From assembly GCA_001692895.1 (NCBI GenBank), contig KV748252.1, forward strand, positions 62,001 to 126,000: 64,000 nt of DNA, in the 5' to 3' direction. This document shows, piece by piece, positions 24,401-35,169 of this stretch. The notes below the pieces were generated by a model that did not search any database, was not told where the DNA came from, and saw only the letters and a program-made list of their open reading frames with translations. This DNA is from Cenococcum geophilum 1.58. Taxonomy: Eukaryota; Ascomycota; Dothideomycetes; Gloniales; Gloniaceae. The position numbers and the translations under genes were made by a program. Numbering within the stretch: position 1 is the first letter of the stretch; every line of letters starts with the position of its first letter.

Positions 24401-25984
24401 TGCGAGTGATGATGACGTCCTTTAGGTTATCGTATTTAATATAAAGTCTATCTATATTTGCTAAGCAAAGTAGGAAAGGGGTATCTGCTTTAACGATATA
24501 GAATTATACCTTGCCTATAGGGCTGTTGATGTCTATAGTTCCGATAGACATAGATACTTTGATTCCGAATTAAACAGTTACTTAACCCTTAGTTGACGTG
24601 TTAAGACTTACGGACTTATCTACGGCCTGTAAAGCTTGGAATTGGCCGTAGCTAGCCGTAGACTTACGCGAAGCACCTATATTAATTATAATTCCTATAA
24701 AGACCGTTAAGGTGTATCGTGACGCTGTGGTTGTAGCCGTACTGTAGGCAAATAGGTCGGTCTCTGTGTGAGGTTCTATGGTAGACTCTGTGGTAAGTTC
24801 TGAAGCCGTGAGCAAGTATATATAAGCCTTATTAGCTAGCTCTACGCTTATAGAGGTTGCTTCCTCTATAGTAAGTGTTCTAAAGGTGGTAATATAGGCA
24901 GAACTATTATTAGGTTCTCCGGCATTGTTTCTAGAGTTGTTAGCGTCTTTAGCGTCTTATATATAGGCTTTAAAGTCTAAATTATTATCTTTATCTTTTT
25001 CGCAAGCAGCAACGTATTGCTTAAAGTAGTTGTTAAAGTTACCCTTATTACGGCCCTTAATATTAGTAAAGCGTCTCTTATAATTATCTCTGGACCAATT
25101 ACGCTCCTCCTCTGTGTGTTTCTATAAACGGCAGTCCTCCTTCTTATAGACGTAGCACTTGGCCTTTAGTCTGCCGTTAGTTCTATAGGGGCGATTGCTG
25201 CTATAGCGGTTAGTGTTTTGGTCTCGATTCTGGTTATTTTAGTAGTAGCGTTAATTTATAAAAAAAGCTTAGTAAGACGATCTTATTAAGGCCTGTGGGG
25301 GGTGTTCTTTTTCCTACGCAATAATGGAGGATTGTAGTTTGCTGATTAACTAAGAGAGGTCTTCTAAAGGGTTAGAGATAGTAATACGGCATACTAGTAC
25401 TCCTTAGTAAGCAGTAACCAGCTTATTTATAAGAATGCGGTTTATATGGAAGTTTGGGTGTAGTCTATAACGTTATTTTAGTAGCTTGTCTATAAGCAGT
25501 TAGAAGTTTTAATAGATTAACTTGTTAGGGTTCTCGTCCATAACTCCTTAGAGGGTTATGCTGTTCTACTCCGTAAGGTTCTTGCGGTAGTATTCTGGCC
25601 CTTTAAAGAACTGTTGTATGTAGTTATAGGCTTCCGTAAAAGGTCTTGACTTAAGGTTACTGTTATAGTAGTGGTCCTAAGTAAGCTCTTTTAGCATGCT
25701 AGGGAATGCTACTGTGTAGCCTTCTGGTGGCAAGCCAGATCTCTTATAGATGTTATAAAAGATGGTTAACTTGAAGTTAAAGCTGTTACTAACTCCATTG
25801 TACTTTTGGTCGTTTATATAGATCTTTATAATTATAGCCACCTTCTTGCTGTATTTAGGCCCTTGCCTAGGTCCTTGCTCTATACTAGGCACGACTAGTT
25901 TAGGTAGTGTATATATGGGTAGCTGTTGCGGCTGCTGTGGTTGCTGCAACTATAGTAATTGGTTAATAAGAGTGTGGATTTGGT

Positions 25985-26170
25985 TATAATTGGAGGATTA
26001 AGGACCGGGAGGGGTAGCAGGGGTAGTAGGGGTAGCAATTGGAGTAGCTGGCGGTACAGTAATCGGAGTAGCTGGTGGTGTAGCGATTGGAGTAGTTGGC
26101 GGTACAGCAGTTGGAATAGCTGGTAGAAGAGCTGGTAATGCTTATATAGCTAGTAAGGGACTATAAAAAG
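25985..26170. repeat. Repeat encoding a Pro/Thr/Ala-rich gag segment
   Basis: About 30-bp units of GGAGTAGCTGGCGGTACAG type. On the minus strand they read as repeats rich in Pro, Ala, Thr and Ile, next to the Gln-rich stretch at 25949. Probably a disordered N-terminal gag segment of copia B. Confidence 0.6.
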
Positions 26171-26652
26171 GTGTTAACGCCGGTAGAGCTATAGTAAGCT
26201 TGTTTAAGGTTAAATTAAGTTAGTCTTGTAGAGCTATAGTGATTATTGGCTTAATATTATTAAGTACTAAACCAATCTCTTCGTCCGTCTATTTATAAAA
26301 CTCTTCTTCTTAGAGGAGGTTAAATAGTGCTTCTGAGATTAAATATCTGTTATTATACTTTCCGATATATACTCCTCTCTTAAGTAGATGGATGCGTAAC
26401 TTTACTCTTATATCGGTTCGTATACGTTTAAAATCCTTAGTGGTAAAGCCTTTAAATTCCTCCTTAAATACTGTCTATAGTATGTAGTCTGTAAAGTTCT
26501 CCTATATGTGTATGTAGACCTTTATTGCTACGTAGTCTCCTAGCTTATCTTTAGAAGCTATAGCAGCAGTGATTCCATTACCATGCTTTGATATCTTTTC
26601 TTATTACTCTATTATAGTGTAAAGCAGTGTGCGTTTAGGTGGAGGTTATAAA

Positions 26653-26740
26653 GGTTTAAGGTTTAAGGTTTGAGGTTTGAGGTTAAGGTTAAGGTTAAGG
26701 GTTAAGGTTGAGGTTAAGGTTAAGGTTAAGGTTAAGGGTA
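26653..26740. repeat. TTAAGG microsatellite, telomere-like
   Basis: About 14 units of GGTTAAGG with GGTTTGA variants inside the 5' part of copia B. The unit differs by one base from the common fungal telomere repeat TTAGGG. It lies within the element, between gag and the 5' LTR. Confidence 0.8.
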
Positions 26741-27067
26741 GTATGTACGTTCTCTATAGCCGTTGGGCCTGTAAAGTGTTCTTAGTAAGATTGCTATTCT
26801 TTTAGCGATCTGTTATATTAGCTGTAAAGCTAGTATAAATTCTCTTAAGCTTAAGGGAGGTTGTAATCTTCTCTGAGTAAAAATACAATTCTCTAGGCGA
26901 TCTGACGCGTCAGCAGTTAAGTTGATATGTGGTCTTGAGCTTTAAGGGTAATATAGCTTTCTTCTTTAATAAAATAGATAAGAACTAGGCGATCGTAAAC
27001 TGTTTCTAGTACTACTTCTTAAGCGCTAGCTATTATATATTTCCTGATCTGTACGTCTACTAATTAG

Positions 27068-27237
27068 TGTCGGTATAACTCTCTTTATTAACGTGCACGA
27101 ATATTACTTGTAGTGGTACGTATGCGGTGTTGAAGTTGGTAGTTGATTGTTGTTTAGAAGAAAGGGTTGCTCCAAGGTCAGACAGTTAGTCTCGCTTTGT
27201 AGTCCCGTAACTATGTCACGTAATTAATGTTCCGACA
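27068..27237 (-). repeat. Copia B right LTR (5' LTR in element orientation)
   Basis: 170 bp, TGTCGG through TTCCGACA, followed by the GGTAG duplication. Confidence 0.93.
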
Positions 27238-27593
27238 GGTAGATATTACAATCAACGGTTTCTAAGTCTCTTTTATTAAGATTTAACTACCTAGATAGTG
27301 TTAGGCTAAGGCGTAGGCATAGTAAACGTAAGAGACACCATGCTGCTAACTACCCTCTATCTAAGAGGCTGCCGAGTTCTTAACACTACTTAGCGGCCTA
27401 TTACCAGCTTCTTTAGAAAGGGATAGTCTATAGATAAGGTCTTAGATATTAGACTAGTGGTGTAATAAACGAAAATACGCTTAAATAAGTTAATATAATG
27501 TTATTATATTGTAATCGGGGTAAAATAATTCTTTAGCTAGAACAATTAATATGTTTAAAAACGCCACCATTATTATAACTAGGTTTTACTATA

Positions 27594-28161
27594 GATTATT
27601 TTAGCTTTAGTAGTGGAAAAGTTGTTAGCGTTAACCTTAAGCTTGCCCCGCAGCTAGAGCTTCTAGTTATTAAATACAGAATTAGTTCTATCTATTAGTA
27701 ATAGGGGGTTCGCAACCTTTATAGACTATAACAGTACTATACGGGATTTAGAAGTTTCGGTAATACACTAAAATAGCGCCTTAAAAGTTATAATAAGCCT
27801 ACTAGTATTTAGTAACATATTGCAAGAGGTTGGAGTATTTTTAGCTATAAGTAGACTTTTTAGCCATTTAATTTCGGCATTAGCCGCAGCCAGCTCTTTC
27901 TAGAAATTTAAAATAGCGGTTATTTTAGTATTAGAGGTATTTAAGGGTTCTGTAGCTACTTTGCCGGTAGCTATATTTCTAGATATAGTAATAGTAATAG
28001 TGGTGTTAGGTAATTTCCGGTAGTTTTTTGGGGTACTAGTATATATAAGTTTTTTCAAAATTCTATTTTAGTGAAAGTTCTGCTTCGGTTCTACTCTATA
28101 TCTATAGATATATTTAAGTTCTTTTTTTAAAATAAAAAAGGGTAGGTTAAGCTTTAGATAA
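27594..28161 (-). pseudogene. Gypsy gag 5' fragment
   Basis: The minus strand reads as the start of the gag found at 37540. It includes ELAAANAEIK, which matches the same residues of the complete element near 37628-37660. A leader and primer-binding-site-like ATTATCTAAAGCTTAACC adjoin the LTR at 28162. The rest of the element is gone, and the pogo-like element adjoins at 27593. Confidence 0.75.
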
Positions 28162-28553
28162 TATTAGAAACTTAGTTAATTAAAGCACTAGCAGGCATAG
28201 ACACGCATGCAAACCTGTACAATTAAATTGTTTATTAACAAAAATTTAAGGCTAGAGAAAGGAAAGAGAAAGAATAGCAACGCTGCTTAAAGTGTTGGCT
28301 TTATATAGTTCTCTAGTCATATGCCTGCGCTAAAACCCCTATCCGTAAACAGTCTGTAGTTCCCTTAAGGCCACCTTACGGCGGCTAACCTCAAGATCTT
28401 TGGGACTAATTATGGCCTACCTGTTGTGCTCTTTTAAATGCTGCCCTTAGATTTTCCCGATCTTGCTTGACTATAAAGGTACAGGGCCGGTAAACGTTGG
28501 CCGTAGAGGCCGGTCCGTAGTGCATGCGTTAGGTCCGTAATAGGGCCGTAACA
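28162..28553 (-). repeat. Gypsy LTR (5' LTR of the minus-strand fragment)
   Basis: On the minus strand it runs from TGTTACGGCCC to CTAATA, 392 bp. It is related to 20742-21044 but longer and much less mutated at its outer end (28380-28553 is GC-richer). Confidence 0.8.
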
Positions 28554-29090
28554 CCTACTAGTCTTACTAGCAAGGCGCGTCAGTTACTACAGGCAGAGGT
28601 AGTTCTTAGAACGTGTTTCTATGGCCCGCTGGCGCTGGATATAACGACGATATAACATTTCTAATAGATATCTATACATAAGAGAATTTTAGGTAATAAT
28701 ATAGCTAATAGCCTAGTAAAAGAAGTAATTAGCTCTAAGAAGATATATATATTCTAATATCTTTCTTCTTTATAGAAGAGATAGAATAAAAAGAAACTAT
28801 AAGAGAAATAGAAAATAAAATAGTAATCTATAGAGAAGGACAAGCACCTTTATAGAATAGATAAAGAACTTCTATTTAAGTATATATATAGAAGCTCTAT
28901 AGTTCTTAGTAATAGAATAGAGTATACCTATTAATATAACTCTAGATAGAATACTTATAGCTAGCCTTATATATTAGAATTTATCGCTTTAGCGAAGAGA
29001 ATAAATATGAATATAGGGTAAAAGAGATAGTAGTATATACATCCTAGTTAACTACCTAAAACTAAGAGAAATAAGGTAGCAGCTCCGGAA
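28554..29090. other. AT-rich mutated DNA, no gene seen
   Basis: After about 110 bases of mixed sequence it becomes a purine- and TA-rich stretch without frames or recognised repeats. Composition changes sharply near 29090 to that of the gene island. Confidence 0.5.
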
Positions 29091-29960
29091 TAAAATAGGA
29101 GACGCATTTAATAATACTGCAAAAATGCTTGGAGGAAGACCCCACGGAAGAGCAAAAGGATAGACCATCAATAATAGCGTCCTAGACGCGGTACTTGACT
29201 TCGCGGAAGCGTCCAAGAGATTCACATCAAGGGCTCTAGAGCGGCCCCAGTACAGGAGCCGCGGGCAAGGCGAACATCGCAGGCCACAACGAGGCTAAAA
29301 TTTCGTGCATGTAGCAATACTATATAGAATAGCTGTAGAACGTTAGATCTCAGTAGTAGTAGCCTACATATCCCACGGGAGAGGTCAGGGTAAATAAAAT
29401 CAGTCAGTCAGTCGGACTTGTACCCTCCACTAATTCTCCGGATTTCCGCGATGCAGCGCATCTAAGCATGAGCCGCATACGAGATAAAATTGCTTTCCAG
29501 AAGATCAATCGGTGGGATTCGGGCACATCTCAGGGGAGCTCACCAAGCATTGATGACGAGACATAGAGGTGGGGAAAGAGACCCACTTCATTTAAAAGAT
29601 CAATGTAATACTCAGCCACTATGGCATTAACGTCGGCCCTTCACCTCCTCCTTCGTTTTACCTAATCAAATATGTTATTAGTGTGTTGACCGAGGTTTGT
29701 TTCAGTGGTAATGGGATGATGATGGATACTACACTTCAGCTGCTCTTCGTCTTATACATAATTCTGCGCTGACGGATGGATGTGTTGGAAGCAAATGTCG
29801 TTGAAGCCCAACTAGTCGGATATGTACGCGTTAGTCGGATAGCAATCTGCAAGTATCCGCTGCATAATTCCTAGGTGTGCTGCGGATTTTGATTCATGAA
29901 CTTGTGAGTAATGATAAGTGGGGAGAATCAAAGTCTTCCGAACAATAGAACTTCACTAGA
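29091..29960. other. Unmutated intergenic DNA downstream of the permease
   Basis: Normal base composition with no RIP signature. No frame longer than about 35 codons and no RNA gene recognised. A short TCAG repeat lies near 29400-29413. The 3' UTR of the permease should lie in the right part. Confidence 0.6.
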
Positions 29961-32663
29961 CTAATCTGAAACGATAAAGCTCCAAAGCTCCCTCCAAAAG
30001 CCACGTGACCGTCTTGTGGGTCTCTTCTCCAACACTTCTAGTATATGCTGCCTTTCTCGTTGCCGTGCCCGTTGTGCTTCCTCCTCCGCATCCATCTCCT
30101 CTGATTCGGTGCCATCGGCTTCTGGAGACGAATTTCCAACAGCAGCTTTGCCGTTATTCATAGGCGCATCGGCTGTTCTTGGTGTTTGTCCCTCGATGTC
30201 GGATAATTGATAGATATGTAGGCCGGGCTGTGGATGCACGGCGCTATCCACCCGGTGCGGGTTATCATTTAGTCGGTTTTCCTCGAATGCGTCAACATCG
30301 GGGAGGACGTATTTGTCGACGGTGAGATGACGCACATCAACGCTTTCGGAACGCGGGAAAACATATTTATAAATGGAGTAGAACAAGAGGAAGATGATAG
30401 GCTTGATCACAATTAGCTTCTCAATCATGAACATGTAAGCAGTGATCTTTTTGGACTGGACCAAAGTTGGAGTGGAGTGGAGTGGAGTGGATTGCTAGCC
30501 TTAATAGGCAAGCGCTAGCCCTGTTTAGGAACGAGCTAAACCACAATTTGGACTGGAGTGGATTTGAGCTCAAATCCACTCCAGTCCAGTCCAAAAAGAT
30601 CACTGCATGTAAGGATTTACGAACCCCGATATATGCTCCAATGACATCGAAAGCAAGAGCGACATTCTTCTTCAAATCGGAAGAGGACGTCAAGTTACGC
30701 CTAGCAGCAATGATGAACAATGGTGGTACTCCTGACCATACTATGACGAATGAGCATCCGATGATGCCAATGAATGCAGGCAGTGGTTGCCATCTCGACT
30801 TGAATAGTCTTGAGATGTACAGTGGGTCATCGCGGCTGAGGATCTTTAGTTTGGCCAGTCGATCAAGCCCAGCCTTGAATTTGAGGAAGGCCAGGCATTC
30901 ACAGATGTATACGCATGTAACGGATCCAGTGTAAAATTCCGAAAGGGTGATTCGTGGCTGGGAAATATCATGAGTATGTATTTTTATGATTGATGGAGAG
31001 GACGTACCTGAGAATATTCATCGTTGCTTAAGCCGACTAAGGAGAGAAATCCTAACACTGAGCAGAAGCCGATTGCCCAGAGTGGTGTTCCCCCATTGTT
31101 AGTTCGGCCAAAACGCTTCGCAAACCATCGAGGAAGATAGTTCTGAGCGCACATAAACACCGCGCGAGATGCTACGTACATAGCAGTATTTCTTTCTTAA
31201 GGTCAGAATCCGCTGATACATCCAGCCTTAGTTTGTTAATTGTCACTTACGCTGCCGTGTATGCTGAGATGACGAAGAAGAAGTTAAGAGCATACGGAAG
31301 TCCATGCAGTGAGGAATACTGCACTGCTGTGACGAAAGGGGATTGAGATACACTCACTGGCCCCCAAACTTTTGCAAGGTTCGGGTCTGCGTAGTTGACG
31401 TTCGCTCCGGCCGAAAGAAGCACGAAGGGGTAAAGGGAGAGCGGTATTAGATATACGAACGACGTGACAGCTGGGAGATCGGTCCAAGGTTCTTGAGCCT
31501 CGCCTGCCGTCATGATAATGATGTCGCCTCCCATGCAGCTGAACATCGCCAATGTCACTGCTGTTAAGAAAGCAAATAACCGCCCTCCCGCTTTTCCGAT
31601 CCCGAAGTTACCGTCATCAGTTCCGCTTATCGAAAGGGTGAGATTGCGTGTAACGCTCTCGAATCCAACGGGTTTGAATCCAGGAGTAAAACCGTATGTG
31701 GTATAATTTGCGTTATATGGAGTGGCTCTTGGTCCTCCACCTATATGATATTTTAGCCCTGATAGAGACATAATTGGAGAGGCAGGGATTGGCGCACCTC
31801 CTGCATTCACAATGATCATCAATATGGTGACGAGGAAGACCAAACAGAACTTGAACCACATGATGACCTGCGAAAGTTATGTGAGCAAGACTTCTTTCAT
31901 CAATTACAATGAATTTAAAATACCCTTTCGATTCGGCCGTAGAGCTGAGCTTCAGTCAGTGTTGATATATTGCAATACGAGCATGGGTTGTACCTTAACT
32001 CCTAGGCAATGTGAGAAGGCGGTCAAGAATATAAAGAAAGCATCAAGCCCAATTTTGGCTCCAAGGCTGGGTCTGCCCGGGTTCTGCCTCAGAAGTCCTG
32101 TTAATTCCGTAGATTGCTCTGTCAGAGTCACCATGGAACAAATGTTTGCTAGACTGCATTATCATTAAGTCAATTTCCAGGATCATCCGGAAGTCTGATG
32201 GGGTTCATGAAAGTCGAACTCACGCATATGATGCTGCTACTGCAAACCCGCAAGCGGGATCTAAGAACGTATGCGGGAAATCGATCAAAGCTCCAGTAAG
32301 AGGCCTACTAGCTACCATCTCGCTCATCGTGTACATGACACATGCAACGGTGCCTCCAGCAACGACATAAGCCAAAGGCCCGCCCAGAGATCCAGTCATA
32401 GCGATGAGACTGCCGGAAGTTACGAAAATGCCTGAAGTAATAAGCTAGGTCCTATTTTGTTCGGAAGACATCATACCTGCTCCTACACATCCCGATATTC
32501 CGATGCCTTCTAGTTGTCAGTATCAGGTATATCTCAGAAAGTTCCCAGCCTTACCGACTAAGTGAGGTCTTTTCAAGACACGGTCGAGATGTTCAAATGA
32601 GTAAACGAAGTATGGACTTCGATTCAGAGGCCGCGATCGTTGTGAGCTTTGTGCATTACCCAT
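29961..32663 (-). CDS. Amino-acid permease (YAT family), nine exons
   Basis: Proton-coupled plasma-membrane amino-acid transporter of the fungal YAT/APC type. Proposed exons: 32663-32555, 32509-32477, 32431-32224, 32153-31994, 31944-31924, 31867-31251, 31191-31008, 30957-30625, 30401-29961. All junctions are GT..AG and in frame, giving 701 residues, somewhat long for the family. TM1 starts at residue 37 (GIGISGCVGAGIFVTSGSL). TM3 has VMYTMSEMVASRPLTGALID. Next come the DPACGFAVAASYA segment and a WFKFCLVFLVTILMIIVNAGG helix, an extended loop, and the FSCMGGDIIIMTAGEAQEP region. ANTAMYVASRAVF crosses intron 6, and FYTGSVTCVYICE and a long acidic cytosolic tail ending FWRELWSFIVSD follow. The start was chosen because it puts TM1 at the usual distance. 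The frame is open further upstream to 32951. Intron 8 contains a MITE. Divergent from the WD40-like gene. The substrate cannot be told from sequence. Confidence 0.88.
30402..30624 (-). other. Permease intron 8, enlarged by a MITE
   Basis: Splicing from GTTCGT (30624) to ATCAAG (30402) joins GAYIG to PIIFLLFY in frame, as expected for the family. Without the MITE and one target copy the intron would be 49 bp, like its neighbours. A CTAAT branch-like site lies close to the acceptor. The donor is weaker than usual. Confidence 0.7.
30440..30605. mobile_element. 166-bp hAT-type MITE in the permease gene
   Basis: Perfect 21-bp terminal inverted repeats starting CAGTGATCTTTTTGGACTGG, with exact 8-bp target duplications CATGTAAG at 30432-30439 and 30606-30613. 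CAGTG-type ends with 8-bp duplications are typical of the hAT superfamily. Internal GGAGT pentamers repeat four times, and a TTTGAGCTCAAA palindrome lies near the right end. It has no coding capacity and no RIP marks. Confidence 0.9.
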
Positions 32664-33055
32664 GACGAGTTTCGAATGCAAGAATTGAAAGCCCGAAGGC
32701 GATTTCAGAGTGAATAATATGCATTCAGGTCGTGTAGCGTAGAGCGAGAATATAAGATGCTCGCGCACAAGGCTGAAGCACCCTAAGCCCAGTTGAGCGA
32801 AGGACTCAGGCTGTGTTGTACTTTTGCCGCTTCTTGAAACGTATGTCAACCAAGAAATCTGGCGCTGGATGCGGTTTCTGGAGATTGCGTAGTCGTTTGC
32901 CTTCCTTTCATGCGATGCGGAAAATTCCACTCCTCTGTGCTTGGCCTGCATTTCATATCAAAAATCTGCCCTGGCGTTAGGCAGACACTGCGGAGTAAAG
33001 TTGTTAAGTATTGATGGCGTATTTAATTAATCGTGATAGGGTATTGATATGCTAT
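32664..33055. promoter_or_regulatory. 5' region of the permease, left part of a divergent intergenic region
   Basis: Upstream DNA of the permease. The permease frame stays open on the minus strand to 32951, so a longer N-terminus cannot be fully excluded. No clear TATA or binding site can be named. Confidence 0.4.
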
Positions 33056-33307
33056 CTCTTCGGCGCCGATAAAAGCGGCGGAATAACGGCACGGGCCACA
33101 AACACCAAAACACCCCCCTAAACAATCACAACAAACAACAATACGCGCACCAAAACACTCCCAAGATTGCCGGCGTGCAAATGGGCAGATAACACAGTAT
33201 TGAGCATGAATTGAGCGTTTAATTGTATATAGAAATCAAGGTGTGGCCGAAAATCTGGTGTTTGTGGCCCGTGCCGTTATTCCGCCGCTTTTATCGGCGC
33301 CGAAGAG
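33056..33307. mobile_element. 252-bp MITE with perfect 52-bp terminal inverted repeats
   Basis: Ends CTCTTCGGCGCCGATAAAAG; each inverted repeat is 52 bp and identical (33056-33107 and 33256-33307). Both sides carry GCTAT (33051-33055 and 33308-33312), a 5-bp target duplication. The ends are GC-rich and contain GGCGCC. The centre (33108-33255) is non-coding. It does not match the tips of the hAT, mariner or foldback elements in this window, and I cannot assign a superfamily. The perfect ends suggest recent insertion. Confidence 0.88.
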
Positions 33308-33312
33308 GCTAT

Positions 33313-33714
33313 GGATAAGCCAACCGAAGATCAAGGCTCATGATTGGACAGCCTCACCATGACGACTCTGGACACGTCGAAGAGGGCGAAACTCAGGATT
33401 AGGATTGAGCCTGAGCTATTCATCCCAGCTTTCGATAGTGTAGGTGGTGGCTCAGCCCTTTCCCTCGTCTAAGCCATCCCCAAGTAGGAGTAGGCAGCGT
33501 GTGTTCTGGAGGCCAGAAGAGCCTCTCACAGCAATGGCACTATCTTTACCCTAATGCACGCCTACTTCTCCATCTCTTAGTGATAACCCCGCTTCGCGAC
33601 CTCCAACTTCAATGTCTTTCCTTATTAGAAATCTCAATCATCATGGCTCAAGCATGATGTCTTAACAGGGCTTCAGAATGGTTGTAATCATACCACTCTA
33701 CCTCGACAGAAGCG
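33313..33714. promoter_or_regulatory. 5' region of the WD40-like gene
   Basis: About 400 bases of normal composition between the MITE and the start codon. No second gene was seen. It contains pyrimidine-rich stretches (near 33550-33640) of the kind found before fungal start sites, but no site can be named with confidence. Confidence 0.4.
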
Positions 33715-35158
33715 ATGGCGTTATCGAGTCCCAATCTCAACGGATGTGAGAATCGGAGGTCAGATGCCACGATCGGGTCACGAACACCGGATATCTCTTT
33801 GGCAGGTCGTTCCGAATACCGGGTAGCACATCACCGGTGGACTTCTTACATTTCAACTGCTATCTCACCAAACGGGAAATGGCTGGTTTGTGCTACGCGT
33901 AACGAGATTCGCATGTTTGATCTTGGGTTTCTCACGACTGGTCACGTGCTCGATGCATGTCAAACGATACGCTCATCATCTCTTCCGGAGCATGAAAAGA
34001 TCCAGGAGGTCGCTATATCGCAAAGTGTTGTCGCTATATTAACAACTAGCTCGTTGATCGTCTATGGACTCTCTGAGAGCGAGAATATCGATATAACCCA
34101 TCCCATTCATACTGGAAGCATTAGCCTAGGTGGAACATGGATCCCGCATTCATTGAATATCTTCGAACGCGAATGGACAGACCCAAATGGTCGATCATGG
34201 GGATGGATTGCAGTTGGTGGTCAAGGCGAGACTGCGGTGAGGATTTTTAGCTTATCTTGGGGCAATTGCTGGACGATGAATAAGCGCGCCGTGACACTTA
34301 AATGCACCGTCAATACAGGATCGATTCGGCTGGTCGCATTTTCTCCAAGCTTATTGAATGACCCAAATCATCCCCTTGTATTTGGCGTAAACTCCTCAAA
34401 CATGATATACTGCTGGGATTTACGAGGACTGGGACGCGGGTGTGGAGTGGACATCTCTTGGCAACCGGAAGGAACATCTGTGTCGGGAGATTCAGTGAGC
34501 CATCACGAAAGACATATTCGGGGAGCTTGCTGACAAGCCTTAGATCAATCGAGGGCGTATCACCTCGGTGGTTCCATTCCTTTCCTCATCGGGTAGTCCC
34601 TACATCTTTGTCACGGCTGACCAAGTTCCCGGATCTCAGGTTTGCAGCTACATAGAGCGGGTTGGACCACTGAGGTTCGATATCCGTCCATATGAGCCTT
34701 GCAAATACTCTATACCAGAAGATTTGATTGGAAGAAGCGCACTCCTTGGGACCATCTCTCCTGATGGGTTTTATTGCATCATGGTAGAGAAAGAAGAAAT
34801 GCGGCTCTTAGTCTTGAAAGGCGTCAAAGGAGGTCTGGCATTCTTCAAGAAATCTGAGAAATGGAAATCTCAATTAAAAGAAACAGCAAGGGACATTTCA
34901 GGCTTATCCATGTCAGTGTGGCACGAGGCTGGCCAGCTCAAGATCATCGCTGCAGATGGCCGAGGAAAAATTCTTAAGGCAGAGGCTCGGGCTCCCACAT
35001 CACCAAGTTCTGCTAGAAACTCTCGATCAACTTCAATATCTCACGAGCTCCCGGTTCGGCCTTGTGTTGTGGAACTGAATGGAGAAAGCAGCGACCGACC
35101 CGGTTCTTCATCGAATAGGAGCAGAACGTCGACCCAATTCTACATAGCTCTGGGATGA
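33715..35158 (+). CDS. WD40-like repeat protein, two exons
   Basis: Exon 1 is 33715-34494 and exon 2 is 34544-35158. The 49-bp intron starts GTGAGC, has a GCTGAC branch site and ends CTTAG. Splicing joins VSGDS to INRGRITSVVPFL in frame and gives 464 residues. WD-type blades are visible: SYISTAISPNGKWLVCATRN followed by EIRMFDL (residues about 44-70), WIAVGGQGETAVRIFSLSW (about 160-180), and VFGVNSSNMIYCWDLRG (about 223-240). A later blade covers FVTADQVPG and LGTISPDGFYCIMVEKEEMR. The C-terminus is Ser/Arg-rich and probably disordered. No catalytic domain is seen. Likely a scaffold-type beta-propeller, but the partner is unknown and I do not recognise the gene. A pogo-like element lies 13 bases after the stop, so the native 3' end may be displaced. 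Confidence 0.75.
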
Positions 35159-35169
35159 AAAGTATGCCA

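Larger units (their letters stand above)
21105..27237 (-). mobile_element. Copia element B, complete but inactivated
   Basis: A 6133-bp copia element in reverse orientation with 170-bp LTRs and an exact GGTAG duplication (21100-21104 and 27238-27242). Minus-strand order is Gln-rich gag (25949-25677), zinc-knuckle remnant KCYVYKKEDC near 25085-25155, and protease at 24815-24582, where the expected DTGAS reads NIGAS. The integrase C-terminal part (23855-23634, MVERYHGPLRQAYQII) follows, then RT near 23000-22450 and RNase H near 22050-21600. The RT box near 22500 reads TNNILFL. It is the best preserved of the three reverse copia copies, with open stretches of 70-90 codons. Confidence 0.93.
21045..27593. 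mobile_element. Pogo-like element remnant split by copia B
   Basis: Sequence at 21045-21104 and 27243-27593 is a mutated version of 35560-35970. It includes the segment that encodes the PIP-box C-terminus (…RPITSFF near 27390-27415) and the right end TATAACTAGGTTTTACTATA with TA at 27592-27593. The left half of the element is missing, because gypsy LTR sequence adjoins at 21044. Confidence 0.8.

Noticed and set aside
26653..26740. An internal or fused telomere
   Set aside because: The array lies inside a copia element with intact LTRs and target duplications, and the unit is TTAAGG, not TTAGGG.
29468..29566. A 32-codon plus-strand frame starting MSRIRDKIAF
   Set aside because: Too short, with no splice continuation or family match that I can defend.
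29961..30464. A separate 167-residue gene at the permease 3' end
   Set aside because: Its first residues lie in the MITE and the rest joins in frame to the permease through intron 8, so it is the last exon.
30016..32370. Plus-strand frames over the permease
   Set aside because: They are shadows of the minus-strand exons. Splice signals and family motifs all lie on the minus strand.
32523..32951. Permease start at 32951
   Set aside because: It would add about 96 residues without family resemblance before the usual N-terminus. The ATG at 32663 gives a normal distance to the first membrane segment. Not fully excluded.
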